From assembly GCA_027625915.1 (NCBI GenBank), contig JANTQA010000076.1:1302001-1366000 (forward strand): 64,000 nt of DNA, written 5' to 3'. The notes below the pieces were generated by a model, which saw only the letters and a program-made list of their open reading frames with translations, had not been told where the DNA came from and ran no database searches. Shown here one piece after another: positions 1-10,909 of the stretch (the stretch's first letter is position 1; every line of letters begins with the position of its first letter). A program made the translations under genes and the position numbers. This DNA is from Anaeramoeba flamelloides (lineage: Eukaryota > Metamonada > Anaeramoebidae).

Positions 1-779
1 TTTGAGTTATATTCTGTAGAAAATAGTTGGATTTGGATAACATTTGATGAGAAAATTATGTTCAAATAATTTCTAAATATATAATAAAACATGAAAATAT
101 AAAAATCGAAGAATTTAGCCTTAGATCTCATCCAAATACATTTTATCAAAAAAATCAATTTCTTAAAATTATTTTTCATTATGTATTTTAAATATTAGTT
201 TCTCAAAAATTTTAATTGAGGAAATTAGTAAAACAAAAGTTTGTTTTTTTTTAAAGAAAAAAATATTTTTGAGAGTCTCAAACTCAGAGAGATTCAATAT
301 AATTTTTAATAAACTATCCAATATTTTAATTCAATTTGGTATTGGAGTGTTGTTATCACCTGAAAGTGATTTTCTGGATTCTTTTTGGTTGTATGGGATT
401 TTGATTTAGTATCAATATTCAAATAGGACAAAATGATTTATTTTATAATGTATATGTGTGTATGTGTTTATGTTGATAGAATGAGGATTTGATATATAAA
501 TACAGAAATATGGATTTAAATATGTGATTTGGTGATCGAATAAACCAATAAATGGTTTTGTATGTGAATTTTTTAAATATTAATAGAGAAAAATAAAAAC
601 AGAATGTGGTTTTATCTCGGCATTATTTTATTTTTTAAAAATTAAATATTTTTTTTGATATTTAAATACAAACAATTTTTTTAAATATTAAAAATAATGC
701 TTTCTATTATGAAGAAAATAAATTAAAAATAATTGACTGGATAAATCAATAAATTGAATCGATTTACCATGATAAAAAC

Positions 780-825
<46 letters not shown>

Positions 826-1582
826 AAATGCAAGGTTTAATACATTAATGTTTAATTAAATTTCAAAAAAATTAAATTAAAAATTCGTTAAAGTTGTTGA
901 TAAAGTTTACTTTTAAAATATACACATAAGATATTTCCAAAAAAGCGGGGAAATTTTATTTTGTGATATCTTTATTAAACTTGGTAAAAATATTCCTATC
1001 CAAATATTGAAAATTGTTATTAATCATTATTTGGTTGTAATTTTCCAATTCAATTTGTTTATTTGTAAAACATTGCATAAATTAAAGATATCAAAGTTTT
1101 TGATCTTGCTTTTTAGATGATCCTTTTTTTAGGTATGAAAATAAGTGGTTATTTTAATCTTTTTGATCAGAAAAATTATTGTTTTCCAAAATATGTTCTA
1201 TCTTGGGAAAGTTTGGAATCGATGGAGAAAACTTATAGCTGCATTTCATTGTCTAAAACCGTGTTTGTATACATAGTGTACTTGCTCATTTTTCATTGAA
1301 ATTGACTGTAACCTCGTTTTCTACAAAACAAGTGTGTGAATTTTTATTTTCATACTTTCGAAATATTTTGATTAACATATTTTGAAATGCAAAAAATAGG
1401 CACTGCATCAATTAGTAGTGATATTTCTCATAATTTTGATATTATCCTATTTAACGAATAGAAATACTCCCAAAGAACATATTATTTGAAATATAATAAA
1501 TAAAATGTCCCACTTTTTTGGAAATTTCTTATTTGGATTTTAGAATTCTTTCAATAAAAATGAAAATATTTTAATTATTAAA
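1..1582. other. intergenic, no gene recognised
   Basis: AT-rich non-coding sequence downstream of the BTB gene. It contains a long TA microsatellite and a few short open frames (for example one of 60 codons at 1117-1299) without any family signature or coding-like composition. I see no RNA gene. Confidence 0.6.
785..822. repeat. (TA)n microsatellite
   Basis: About 19 uninterrupted TA units. Similar tracts occur at 36390-36425 and 46253-46279. Confidence 0.95.
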
Positions 1583-4258
1583 TTAATTGTTTGCAACAAA
1601 TTTAATTGAATTGGTCATCATTCTTTGTGCATCATTTGATTTCAATATATATCCATGATTGAAAACTGGTAATAAATTTAATACGCACACATATCCATTT
1701 GTTGGGGATTTCTTTCTTATAGCAACTAAAATATTGTCATCGCCCCAGAGAGCGATCACTCTGGTAATATCATATTTTGAATTAGGTTGCAAATGAGAAT
1801 TTTGTTTTTTTTTAATTTTTGTTTCTTTGTTATCATTTTTATCATTTTCTATTATCTTGTCCTCTTCTTCTTCCTCCTCTTCTTCTTCTTCCTCTTCTTC
1901 TTCTTCCTCTTCTTCTTCTTCTTGTTCTTCTTCTTCCTCCTCTTCTTCTTCTTCTTCTTCCTCCTCCTCTTCCTTTTCATTTTCATTTTCATTTTCATTT
2001 TCATTTTCATTTTCATTTTCATTTTCATTTTCATTTTCATTTTCACTAACCTCTATTTCTGTCTGGAATTTTTCTTTTTCTTTATGATTTTTATTTATTT
2101 TTTCATTTCCATTTCCAATTTTTATTCTTTTCCCACTTCCAATTTCATTTTCTTTATCATTTTTATTTATATCATTCATTATTTTAACATTGTCTTGATC
2201 TTGATTGTTAATATTTTCATTTTCATTTGGGTTGATACAAAATTTCTCAATAAAGGCATCGCTTTGTTCTTGTTCTTGAATTTTTTGAGAATTGTTTTCA
2301 TAATAACTTAGAATATCAGTGTTAAAATTATCAATATTTTCTAAATTATCGAAATTGAGTAATAAATTATCTTTATTAATCTTGTTTGCTGTTGTGTTTT
2401 TTTCAATTTGGCTAATATTTTGAGAGTTTTGAAATAATTGTTTCTTTTGATTTTGTGTTTTTGAATGATTGTTGGTATTAATCATCTGGCATTCCATTCT
2501 ACAGGAATATCTACCACCATTAAATTCTTCAACCCCTTTCATTATTTCGTGGTTTGGAATTAAAATTGACCCAATTGAATTTCGTTTATTATATATGATA
2601 TCGCCTCGAGTAGTTGGGAGAAAATCTTTGATGATTCTGCCTCCTAAATTAGCTTCTTTATGGGAATTGTATATTGGGATTGAAAGCGCCTTATAGGCAC
2701 ATATGACTAACCCTCCTCCATCTTCTACATATTTGGCTAACATATCACCTAATTTGGTAGGATTTTTAGGTTTGCGATCAAAGGTATATAAAAAAATTGC
2801 ATTTGCCTTTTGCATACTTTTCCATTTTGGCAATTTTTGGTTAATATATTTTACTTTAATATTTAAAAAGGAGTTACATTTTTCTAATTCCTTTACAATT
2901 CCACCAACTCTTTCTTTTTTGGAATCAGATGCAAGTACTAGTGTTTGAATAAATTCTGTTTGATAAAGGTATCGAGATTTTGGTGGAATTTTTTCAATTT
3001 CAATTAAATTATTAATTGTTTTGTTATCATTCTTAAGAATTTTTTCTTCCACTTTCTCTTTTAGTTTTCCATTTTCTTTCTCTTTCTCTTTTTTGTTCTT
3101 GTTATTGTTATTTTTATTGTTATTGTTATTGTTAATGTTCTTGTTCTTGTTCTTTTTTTGTTTCTTTTTCTTTTTCTTTTTCTTTTTCTTTTTCTTTTTT
3201 TTATTGTGATTCTTTTTTACTTTTTCTTTCTCTTTACTTTCATCTGAAAGATCATTATCACTACTGGAATCAAAATAATCTGATTTATTCTCCTTATTAT
3301 CCAAACTATCTATATTGGTATTCGTACTCTGGTTCGTCAGATTCTGTTTTTTGTTTATTTTCTTTATATTTGTATTTGAAATTTGGACTAAATTTGGATA
3401 CTTTTTAAAAAATTGAGATCTTGAATAATTCTTATTTTTTGATTTTGGATAATACTTGGAAAAATTTTTATGAACTTTCAGATAATTCTCGAAAGGATCC
3501 CAAAAATTTGACTGTCCTTCGTATTTTTTTTTGAACTCTGTTGATAATTTTTGAAGTGAGTGTTCCGAAATTAAATGAGGATAAATAAAAGGGAATAATT
3601 CATTCTTTTTGAAAATTTGGATTTGAATATCATCATTATGGTGGTGATATTTTTCTAGGACGTGTTCTAATAATAAGTTTTCCTTAATAGTTAATTTTTG
3701 GTTCATTAAAATCAATTTAATTGTGGGGATTGATAAATTTAAAAAATGGTTTTTTTTTTTGAAATATTTTGAACAGTTCTTTGCAATATAATGGAGAACG
3801 TTCCGTTGTAATTTGGTAACAAAAAGAGACTCCAAGTATTCGTTATCGTAAATTGTCTTTTGTAAGATTTGAAAGGGATCTGTTTGATCCAAGTTATTTA
3901 AAATGAACAAACAGCAATAATTCGCTAGATTCGGGAAATTTTCCTTCATCGAAAATAAAATTAATTCCCAAACAGTGCCTAATTCTAATTTTGTTTCTTT
4001 GGTATAACAAAACTCAACCACATTTTGAAACAGTTCTGGTTTAATATTTGGGAGGTGTTTAATGAGTTTTTGTTGTGGTCGATTTTTGTGATCCGTTAAA
4101 TAGATCTGTTGATACCATGAATTGTTTTGTAAACAAAATAGCAATTTGTGCCCATAAACTTTTTTTTGTTCTTGGCCAACATAGAAAATTAGATCGCAGG
4201 TTTCCTTGTCATTCATAAGTGCAGAGAGATCGTCTTTAATGTTTGTATATTCGAACAT
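1583..4258 (-). CDS. BTB/POZ protein with split ThuA/class-I-amidotransferase-like C-terminal domain
   Basis: Single-exon frame of 891 residues ending in TAA. Residues 1-125 read as a BTB/POZ domain (CDLIFYVG, YGHKLLF, then VVEFCYT), a dimerisation and scaffold fold often found in CUL3 adaptors; a helical BACK-like stretch follows to about 230. Residues 348-395 are a Lys/Asn run. Residues 434-592 have the alternating beta/alpha pattern of a flavodoxin-like or ThuA/GATase1 fold (YVEDGGGLVICAY, LGGRIIKDFLP, a HEIMKGVEEF helix). The last part of that fold (VIALWGDDNILVAIR, GYVCVLNLLPV) appears only at 827-891, after about 235 low-complexity residues rich in Asn, Lys and Glu. I see no clear catalytic Cys-His-Glu triad, so a binding rather than enzymatic role is likely. 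BTB assignment is solid; ThuA-like is a fold-level inference. The start is the first ATG, 14 residues before the conserved BTB strand. Confidence 0.85.
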   Translation of the reverse strand: MFEYTNIKDDLSALMNDKETCDLIFYVGQEQKKVYGHKLLFCLQNNSWYQQIYLTDHKNRPQQKLIKHLPNIKPELFQNVVEFCYTKETKLELGTVWELILFSMKENFPNLANYCCLFILNNLDQTDPFQILQKTIYDNEYLESLFVTKLQRNVLHYIAKNCSKYFKKKNHFLNLSIPTIKLILMNQKLTIKENLLLEHVLEKYHHHNDDIQIQIFKKNELFPFIYPHLISEHSLQKLSTEFKKKYEGQSNFWDPFENYLKVHKNFSKYYPKSKNKNYSRSQFFKKYPNLVQISNTNIKKINKKQNLTNQSTNTNIDSLDNKENKSDYFDSSSDNDLSDESKEKEKVKKNHNKKKKKKKKKKKKKKQKKNKNKNINNNNNNKNNNNKNKKEKEKENGKLKEKVEEKILKNDNKTINNLIEIEKIPPKSRYLYQTEFIQTLVLASDSKKERVGGIVKELEKCNSFLNIKVKYINQKLPKWKSMQKANAIFLYTFDRKPKNPTKLGDMLAKYVEDGGGLVICAYKALSIPIYNSHKEANLGGRIIKDFLPTTRGDIIYNKRNSIGSILIPNHEIMKGVEEFNGGRYSCRMECQMINTNNHSKTQNQKKQLFQNSQNISQIEKNTTANKINKDNLLLNFDNLENIDNFNTDILSYYENNSQKIQEQEQSDAFIEKFCINPNENENINNQDQDNVKIMNDINKNDKENEIGSGKRIKIGNGNEKINKNHKEKEKFQTEIEVSENENENENENENENENENENENEKEEEEEEEEEEEEEEEEQEEEEEEEEEEEEEEEEEEEEDKIIENDKNDNKETKIKKKQNSHLQPNSKYDITRVIALWGDDNILVAIRKKSPTNGYVCVLNLLPVFNHGYILKSNDAQRMMTNSIKFVANN
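1863..2045. repeat. coding microsatellites: (TCT/TCC)n and (TTTTCA)n
   Basis: On the minus strand 1863-1973 encodes an almost unbroken poly-Glu tract (residues about 762-799). 1974-2045 is 12 near-perfect hexamers encoding alternating Asn-Glu (residues about 738-761). Both lie in the insert that splits the C-terminal domain of the BTB protein. The perfect purity suggests recent slippage and length polymorphism. Confidence 0.9.
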
Positions 4259-5514
4259 TAAATTCTTTTCTTTGAGCAGATCATAACCAGATTGTTATTT
4301 GTCATTTTTTTTTTTGTTTGTTTTTTTTGTTTGTTTTTTTTTGTTTATCGTTTGTTTTTTGTTTGTTTTTTTTGTTTGTTTTTTGTTGATTTAGTTATCG
4401 AGGGATGAAAAAAAAGAAAATAAAGAAAAAAATTTGCAAGATTTTAGATAGGAAAGAATTTTATTAAGGGTAAGGTATGCAAGAGATCTCGTGTAATCCT
4501 TGTTCCTGAGGAAAGGTAATAATTATTAATTTTAATAATGTATTAATTTCCATTTACGAATGGTTGGGTTCGAAATGGTAATTATGTTTTTGGTCGGTTG
4601 TTTTAGCACAAATTTTTTTTTTTTTTTTTTTTTTGAAAGGCTTTATTCGATAGGTCAGGAAAAAAAAGTGTTGTAAGATTAATTTCAAGAGATCAATGAA
4701 GTTTCTTTGAAATTTCTTTTTTTTTTAAAATCAAAAAGAATGCATTGTTTTTTTTTTTTTGAATCTCTTTGGTTCGTGGCGAAACAAGTAAATTGTTTTG
4801 TGTTTGTTTCTTTTGAAATTTGTTCCTTATTCCTACTTTAATAATTTCTTTTTTTAATTGGAAAACTTACTATGCACGTTAAAATTTGATTGCGAAAAAA
4901 ACAATTTGGAAGAGAGTCAAAAAAAAAAAAAAAATAATTAATGGGAATGCTGCACTATTTTTTTTTTGTACCCTCGTATTAGTTTTGGAACATAACGTTT
5001 ACTTTTAAACATAATGGCATGTGTGTGTGTTGGTTATTAATACAAATGATTTCCAAACATTGAAATATACTTTTTTTTTTGAAGAAAGTTTTGAAAACTC
5101 ATTCTCATTTTTTGACTTGTTTTGTGTCAACCTTTATTCTTAACTGAGAAAATTCTATCTAATTTCAATAAGAGAAACGAATACTTTTTGAAGATTATGA
5201 TAGGTTAGGTTCGTTTTTTTTAGAAACAAATGGTTAGAAATAGGAAAATTTATAATCTCATTTTTTAGTTCTTTTTCCAAATTTTGTTGTTGGAAAAATA
5301 AAAAATAAATTTAAGGACACGATCAAAAGAAATTGAAAAAAGTTTCATTGGAATTAAAAAAAAATAGCTGAAAAAAATTAGAAATTGAAATAAAACTCAA
5401 TTTTAAGAATAATAAATTTTCGAAGCAGTCACCTATACCCGTTCTTTCTAATTTTAATTGTTGGGAACAGATTCAAGCCAAAAGATTTTTAGAGTTTAGA
5501 GTTTTTCAAAATAA

Positions 5515-5950
5515 TACTAGACAAGATTTTTGATTTTGAATATTAGGAAAATTGTTGTATGTAATTTCATTTATTAAAAATCAAATCCTTTTTTTTTTAA
5601 GAATCAAACTTTTTAAAATTATAACTCACCCACTTATTAAAGAAATCTCATTTGTTCACAACACCATTCAATCAATCAAAAAACAAGAAGAAAAATTATC
5701 ATTTTCCAAACTCTAAATACACCTCTATAAAACTTGATTGTTTTTCAAAAAAAGTTGATCTACTTAGACTATCAAACAATTACTCGAGTATTCTATAGAC
5801 ACCTTACTTTGATGAACTTTGGGTAGGGTTCTTACTGAGTTCATTAAAAATTTGGATATTTATAAAAAGGATCAGCTTACAAATAATTGAAATTACACTA
5901 AAATTTTCACAAATATTAACAATTAAAAATCTTTTCAGAGATTATAGTAG
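5515..5950. mobile_element. family E inverted-repeat element, copy 1
   Basis: Ends are inverted repeats: ACAAGATTTTTGATTTTGAA with TATTAGGAAAATTG on the left, and the reverse complement of AAGATTTTTAATTG with TAATATTTGTG on the right. The interior matches copy 2 (49767-50259) in opposite orientation, sharing the ACTCACCCACTTATTA block and a GATCTACTTA block. No coding capacity, so a non-autonomous (MITE-like) element. Outer limits are uncertain because a further TATAGTAGTG inverted pair extends to about 6065. Confidence 0.65.
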
Positions 5951-6745
5951 TGTAATGTCTTTTTTCAAAACTAGACCAATAAGATATTCAAAATAATTAA
6001 ACAATATATTAGTTGAAGAAAAAAGAAAATATATCATTGTACAATACTTTCACTACTATAATTTTTCTTTCTTCATCAAAGTTTTAAAAATAATTCAGAA
6101 TAAAAAATCTAATAAATTTCAAAAAAAATACAATAATTATTTTTAGCTTGAAAAAAAAATAATTTGTTAATTCAAAAAAATCAATTATTTCAATTTTTTT
6201 GAATAAAAAAAAAGGAAAATAAACTAAAAAAAAAAACCATTAAAACAGAAATTTTACCAAAAGTTCCATTTTAAAACCTGAAAATTTCAACTTTTAACAT
6301 TTTGAAATACTTTTTAATTTGATTTTTTTCTGAAAATAATTAATAAAAGAATCTTGATTCATCGAGTTGACAATTCCCTAAAGAAATGAAGTATCAATAG
6401 ACACTGCCATTTATTTCTCAATTTTTTTAAATAATTTCATCCAAATGTAATTATTTATAATTGATAATAATAAAAAAAACAAATATTTTTTTTTTGTTTT
6501 TTTATTGATATAAATTCTGTTTCAGTCAAAGATTATCCAAAAATATCGTTTTTTTCAAATATCAATTATTTTATATTATTGTCCCTTGAAGAAAAATACG
6601 AAATAAACAGAATAATACACATCAAAGAATTGTTGATATATGTTTGAAAGAAAATTAATTAATCAATAAATTTACTTAAAAATTGAAAAACTCAAATTCT
6701 TAGAGTGTTATTGAGAAAAACAAGAATGTTGGTTTTGAACTTCTA

Positions 6746-6904
6746 CTGGTATTTAAATAATAAATAGGAAATAATTCCCACTTCATTTTCCAAACTTTTA
6801 TTTTTGAAATCAAATCCCAAAACGAAGTGTGTTGGTATTTGTGGTCTCTATTTGAAAAAGAAAATGAAGTGGAAAATTTTCACATTTATTTGCCAAATAT
6901 CAAG
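6746..6904. mobile_element. family F short palindromic element, copy 2
   Basis: Left end CTGGTATTTAAATAATAAAT follows a TA. The right half carries the inverse, with CACTTCATTTTC and its complement as internal landmarks. About 160 bp, no ORF. Related to copies near 16170, 25126, 28030, 48482 and 49535. Confidence 0.6.
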
Positions 6905-8039
6905 ATCAAAGATAGAATAGAATTCCAATAGAAATCAATATAATTTTTACACAATCATTCCCATGGTTTCAATAACCTTATAATAACACATTTTTACTTG
7001 GTGACAATTGATCTTGCAATGAAAAAAAATTTGCTTCTGAATTAAGTTTTAGAAAAAAAATCAAAAAACAAAAATCAAAAATGTGAAAAAATGATTTCCA
7101 TTTTGAAAAATTCCAAAATAAAAATTTTCTTCTAATATCTATGCAAACCCTTTAAACAAATGTATTTTATCCATTATAACTGTATCCCTTTGACTGAAAA
7201 ATAGTTTACATATTATATTAATGAGAATTCCAAATAATGTATTAAATTAGAAATAAAATGAAAATTTGAATTGTTATGAAAGGATACTTAGAATCAAAAT
7301 TTCAATACAATTATCTTTGAAAGAAACTTTTTAAAATTAAAAAATTTTATCTTTAACTAAAATAAAAGAATATCTTTAAAAAACAATTTCAATTTTTAAA
7401 AATTTTTCTTACCAAATTTTTTGGTATTATTTACAAGAATCCAGATATCAAAACAAATCTTTTTTGGCAGAAAAAAAATGATTTTGAATTTTAAGGATCA
7501 AATTAATTGAATTTTTAAAATATCTTCAAGAAAAGATCATTTTGAAAAATCGAATTTTATCTTAGAACAAAAAAAAAAATTATGAGTATTATAATGAAAT
7601 GACTGTAAAACTTAAGATTTATAACCTTCCTTCTTCAAAAAATACAATTATTTTCAATGGGTTAAATATATCATTTTTTTTTTGGAAAATCAAAAGTTTT
7701 ATCTCTAAATTGAATTTTTTTTATATTAATATTACTGGTAATAAAGACTTGTTGTTGTATAATAATGATCAAAATGACAAAAAATTTGGTCAAAAAACTT
7801 GTTTGATAATTTGAGAAATAAAGTGAATTCAATAGTTTTCAATTTCAGAAAAAATGGAAAAAAAAAATTGATCTAACTAAACCAATTTTCTTTTATGGCT
7901 TTCTGAGCCGATCAGAATTTTTTGATACTTGATAAATAAAAAAATTGTAAGTTGAGAATATCACCAATAACAAATTATAAAATTTTAGCTTGTTGTCGTA
8001 GAGTTGTGATCCCTGAAAAATGTTTTTCCCCCTTGTATA

Positions 8040-8236
8040 CAATCAGTTTCACTTTTAAGGCATAAACTTTCAAGGAAATTTAAGTCACAAAAAAATCTCA
8101 AATTAAAGCACAAAATTCAATTTTTAGTAAAATAATTTGTGAAAAAATAAATTTTCCAAATGTTGTGCCTTAATTTGAGATTTTTTTGTGCCTTAAATTT
8201 CCTTGAAAGTTTGTGCCTTGAAAGTGAAACTGACTG
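8040..8236. mobile_element. family C 197-bp palindromic MITE, copy 1
   Basis: Flanked by TA on both sides (8038-8039, 8237-8238). The two halves are reverse complements over about 90 bp each (CAGTTTCACTTTTAAGGC at one end, its complement at the other), with an AT-rich centre. Each arm repeats a motif close to AAGGCACAAA three times. No ORF. Same length as copy 3 at 20783-20979. Confidence 0.85.
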
Positions 8237-8307
8237 TAAGGAATTTACCAGTCGATGAAAATAATCTCCAATCTGGGTATCTGAATTAAAAAAATTCAAA
8301 TATAATA

Positions 8308-9499
8308 GAGGTTTCGATGATTGCATATATTATCATGATATTAACAATAAAATCGCAATAGTATTAAAAATCGCATTTTAGTCCAACTTTATCATTATAA
8401 ATCATATTATCGCGATATTAACATTATCGTGAAAAAAATGAAAAATTATTTTTTTTTTGAAATTGCCTTAAAACAATCTCTTGACTTTTACAAAGCCTTG
8501 TGATTTTTACAACACTTTTCCCCTTTAATAAATGTTTGAAAGTGTTTAAGAGTTGTGAACTGTCTTCAAGTGTTTGAAAGTTTTGTAAGACATAAAACTT
8601 TTTTGAAGGGAATGATTTTGGTTTGTTCTGGAAACAATTTTTTTTCTTTTCATTTTTTTTTTAACACAATATAAAATCTCAAACAAATTTTATGATCAAA
8701 CTAATAATTACCCATTCCAACAATATAATTGAATATAAGATTGGTGTGTTTTCTTAAAATGGAGTTTTTAAATTCACAATTTTAAATAGCCAAAAAGAAT
8801 AAAGAATAATTTTCCTTCTTATTGGTGATCGGTCAAACAATAACATCTAAGCTCTAATTATGTTTTCTGTCCAATACATAAGATGCTAAAAGAAGAAAAA
8901 AATTAAGAAGACAAATCTATAAAAAATCTTAATAATTGGTGATAATCTGACAAGGTTATTGTGAAGGCTTTTGAAAAGTTTATCCATCCCCTTTTAGCTT
9001 TCGGAGAATATTGAAAATTTTTTAACCCAAGAACAAATTCTTTAAAGAACAGACAAAGAGTTAGTTGTTTTAGAAGGTCTTGTATTCAAATCAATTTCCA
9101 ACTCGGCAATTAACTGAAAAAATATTTAATATCTCTTTATTTCTTATTGTTGTTGATCTTAAAGGGTCGATAGGTTTGACAACCAAATAAAATGAAAACG
9201 CAATAAAACTCTTGGGTCTGATCTTTGATTGGATCAAGTATCTTTTTTGTTGTTTTTTCAATGAATGGCTTTTTTCACCTAATCTATTTTTTGATCAAAA
9301 ATTTTTTTTTTGAAATATTTCTCAATTAGCTCAAACCCCCATCAACTATTTTATCGCGATTAAAAAGTAATCGCGATATTTTGGCATTTATCGCGATTTT
9401 TTAATATATCGCGATTTGTTTGAATATCATGATTTGATGGAAATTATCGCGATTTTTGTAACTTTATCGTGAATAATAGTATGTTATAATCAAAACCTC
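8308..9499. mobile_element. family K 1.2-kb element with TCGCGA subterminal repeats
   Basis: Terminal inverted repeats start GAGGTTTCGATGATTGCATA on the left and read GAGGTTTTGATTATAACATA inward from the right, each next to TA (8306-8307, 9500-9501). Just inside both ends are clusters of TATCGCGAT-type words: one exact TCGCGA plus degenerate versions at 8335-8435, and five exact plus degenerate versions at 9350-9475. Such iterated subterminal motifs are typical transposase-binding sites in several DNA transposon superfamilies. The middle has no long ORF, so the copy is non-autonomous. Confidence 0.7.
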
Positions 9500-9639
9500 T
9501 AATATATTAAAAAATAAAATAATTATTACAATTTTTGATATTATTGGAAAAATGGATATATCATATCGATTATCCTCGATTTGCAATGAATTTATTTTTA
9601 AGTTCTTAACTAAATTTCGAAATAAAAATCAAGAAATTC

Positions 9640-10270
9640 CTTAAATATTATTGAGCCCAAGCTTTTCTTAAGGTTTTCTATTTTCTATTTTAAGTTTTCG
9701 AGGTTTTTTTGAGGTTTTTATTTTTATTTGCGAAGTGTTCTAAGTTTTTTTGTGGTTTTCTAATTTATTTGGAAAATCAATAGATTTTCCAAATAAATAG
9801 AAAACTCAAAAAAACCGAACGAAAATATATTAATTTTACAGATCAACAGAAAACTCAAGAAAATTTAAAGGTGAATTTCCAAAATTTAAAAGAATAGATA
9901 AAAATCCAAGATTTTACACAATTCTTTTGAATTTTGGAAAACCTAGGACTTTTTTTATTTATCATCTGTTCTTTTTTTGTATTTGATTTTTTAGATGATA
10001 AACGTGTTTTCAAAACTATTAGTTATTATCCCATCAAAAAATATCCTAATGGCGAGTTTAATGAAAATTTATTTCTTATCCATTTAAAAAGATTTACCAC
10101 AAAATAGACCTTTTTTCTTGACTAGAGACTTTTAATAATCGTGATACTATTAATAACAATAAATAAAACAGTCTCAAGAATTTTAAGAAATGGAATGTTG
10201 ATTATCTTTTGAATCAGCTCGATAAAGCAGGATGAAATGATGAATTAAGTTGTCGTTTTGTCTATTTTTT
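9640..10270. repeat. dispersed repeat H, copy 1
   Basis: Direct-orientation match to 42110-42745. Shared landmarks in the same order are GTGTTTTCAAAACTATTA, AAATAGACCTTTTTT followed by CTAGAGACTTTTAA, and a GGATGAAATGAT block. No ORF and no terminal inverted repeats found. Confidence 0.65.
9744..9817. repeat. near-perfect hairpin with 4-nt loop
   Basis: Two arms of about 35 bp, ending in TTTATTTGGAAAATC and its complement, separated by AATA. Lies at the left part of repeat H. Could fold as DNA cruciform or RNA hairpin. Confidence 0.75.
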
Positions 10271-10451
10271 TTTTTCACTTTTATTTTTTTAATACGAACG
10301 GGGAGGGTGGGTCCCAAATAAAAAAAAAACTTTTAAAAAAAGAGACCTTTTTATCTTTCTAGAATACAATGATATTGAATTAAGGAGTCTGTTTTAAATT
10401 AACATTTTTTTTATTGAGGAGGAAGTGTAAATAACACTCTAAGTTCCTTAA

Positions 10452-10909
10452 ATGTTGAGAGTAAAATACTGGGTAGAGAAAAATGGTTGGACACCATTTT
10501 TAATTGGGAACATTCGTAAAATTGAAAATCAAATCTTATTGGTAACGTGGTGAATTTTATATAAATCCAGGTTTAAATGTTTTACAAGTTCATTAATCTG
10601 TGGTGTGTGTAGAATACTCATTTGAGTCATTGTGAACTAAAGTAGATCATGCTATTTTAACAAAAATCCAAGTTGTAGTAAAGTTTACTATTAATTCTGA
10701 AAATGGTAATTTTTAAACTTGATTTAGATTATAAGAGAGAAGGTTTTGAAAAAGTAGAATTATATTAATCCTTATTCTTATAAGTAGATTATTGTTATTT
10801 TCTTTAGTTATTTCACAAACAATTGAAATTAAAAATCATTTTCAGTAAGGTTCCCAATTAAAATTGGTGTCCAACTATTTTTCTCTGTCCAACATTTTCC
10901 TCTCAACAG
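10452..10909. mobile_element. family A MITE, copy 1 (458 bp)
   Basis: Terminal inverted repeats of roughly 60 bp: left TGTTGAGAG, then GGTTGGACACC and TTTAATTGGGAAC; right the reverse complement ending CTCTCAACAG. TAA flanks both ends (10449-10451, 10910-10912). No ORF. Copy 2 at 19695-20630 aligns end to end once its nested insertion is removed. Confidence 0.85.

Noticed and set aside
1787..2311. Plus-strand frames of 76-174 codons rich in Phe, Leu, Ser or His
   Set aside because: They are reverse-strand readings of the Glu/Asn-Glu microsatellites in the BTB gene.
4560..4590. tRNA T-arm-like GGGTTCGAAAT
   Set aside because: No matching stem or cloverleaf on either side.
7599..7814. 71-codon ATG-started frame
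   Set aside because: Composition is Phe/Ile/Lys/Asn as expected by chance in AT-rich DNA; no motif or flanking support.
9346..9480. CRISPR-like or telomere-like array of TCGCGA words
   Set aside because: Spacing is irregular, units are short and the cluster is mirrored at the other end of a TA-flanked element; subterminal transposon motifs explain it better.
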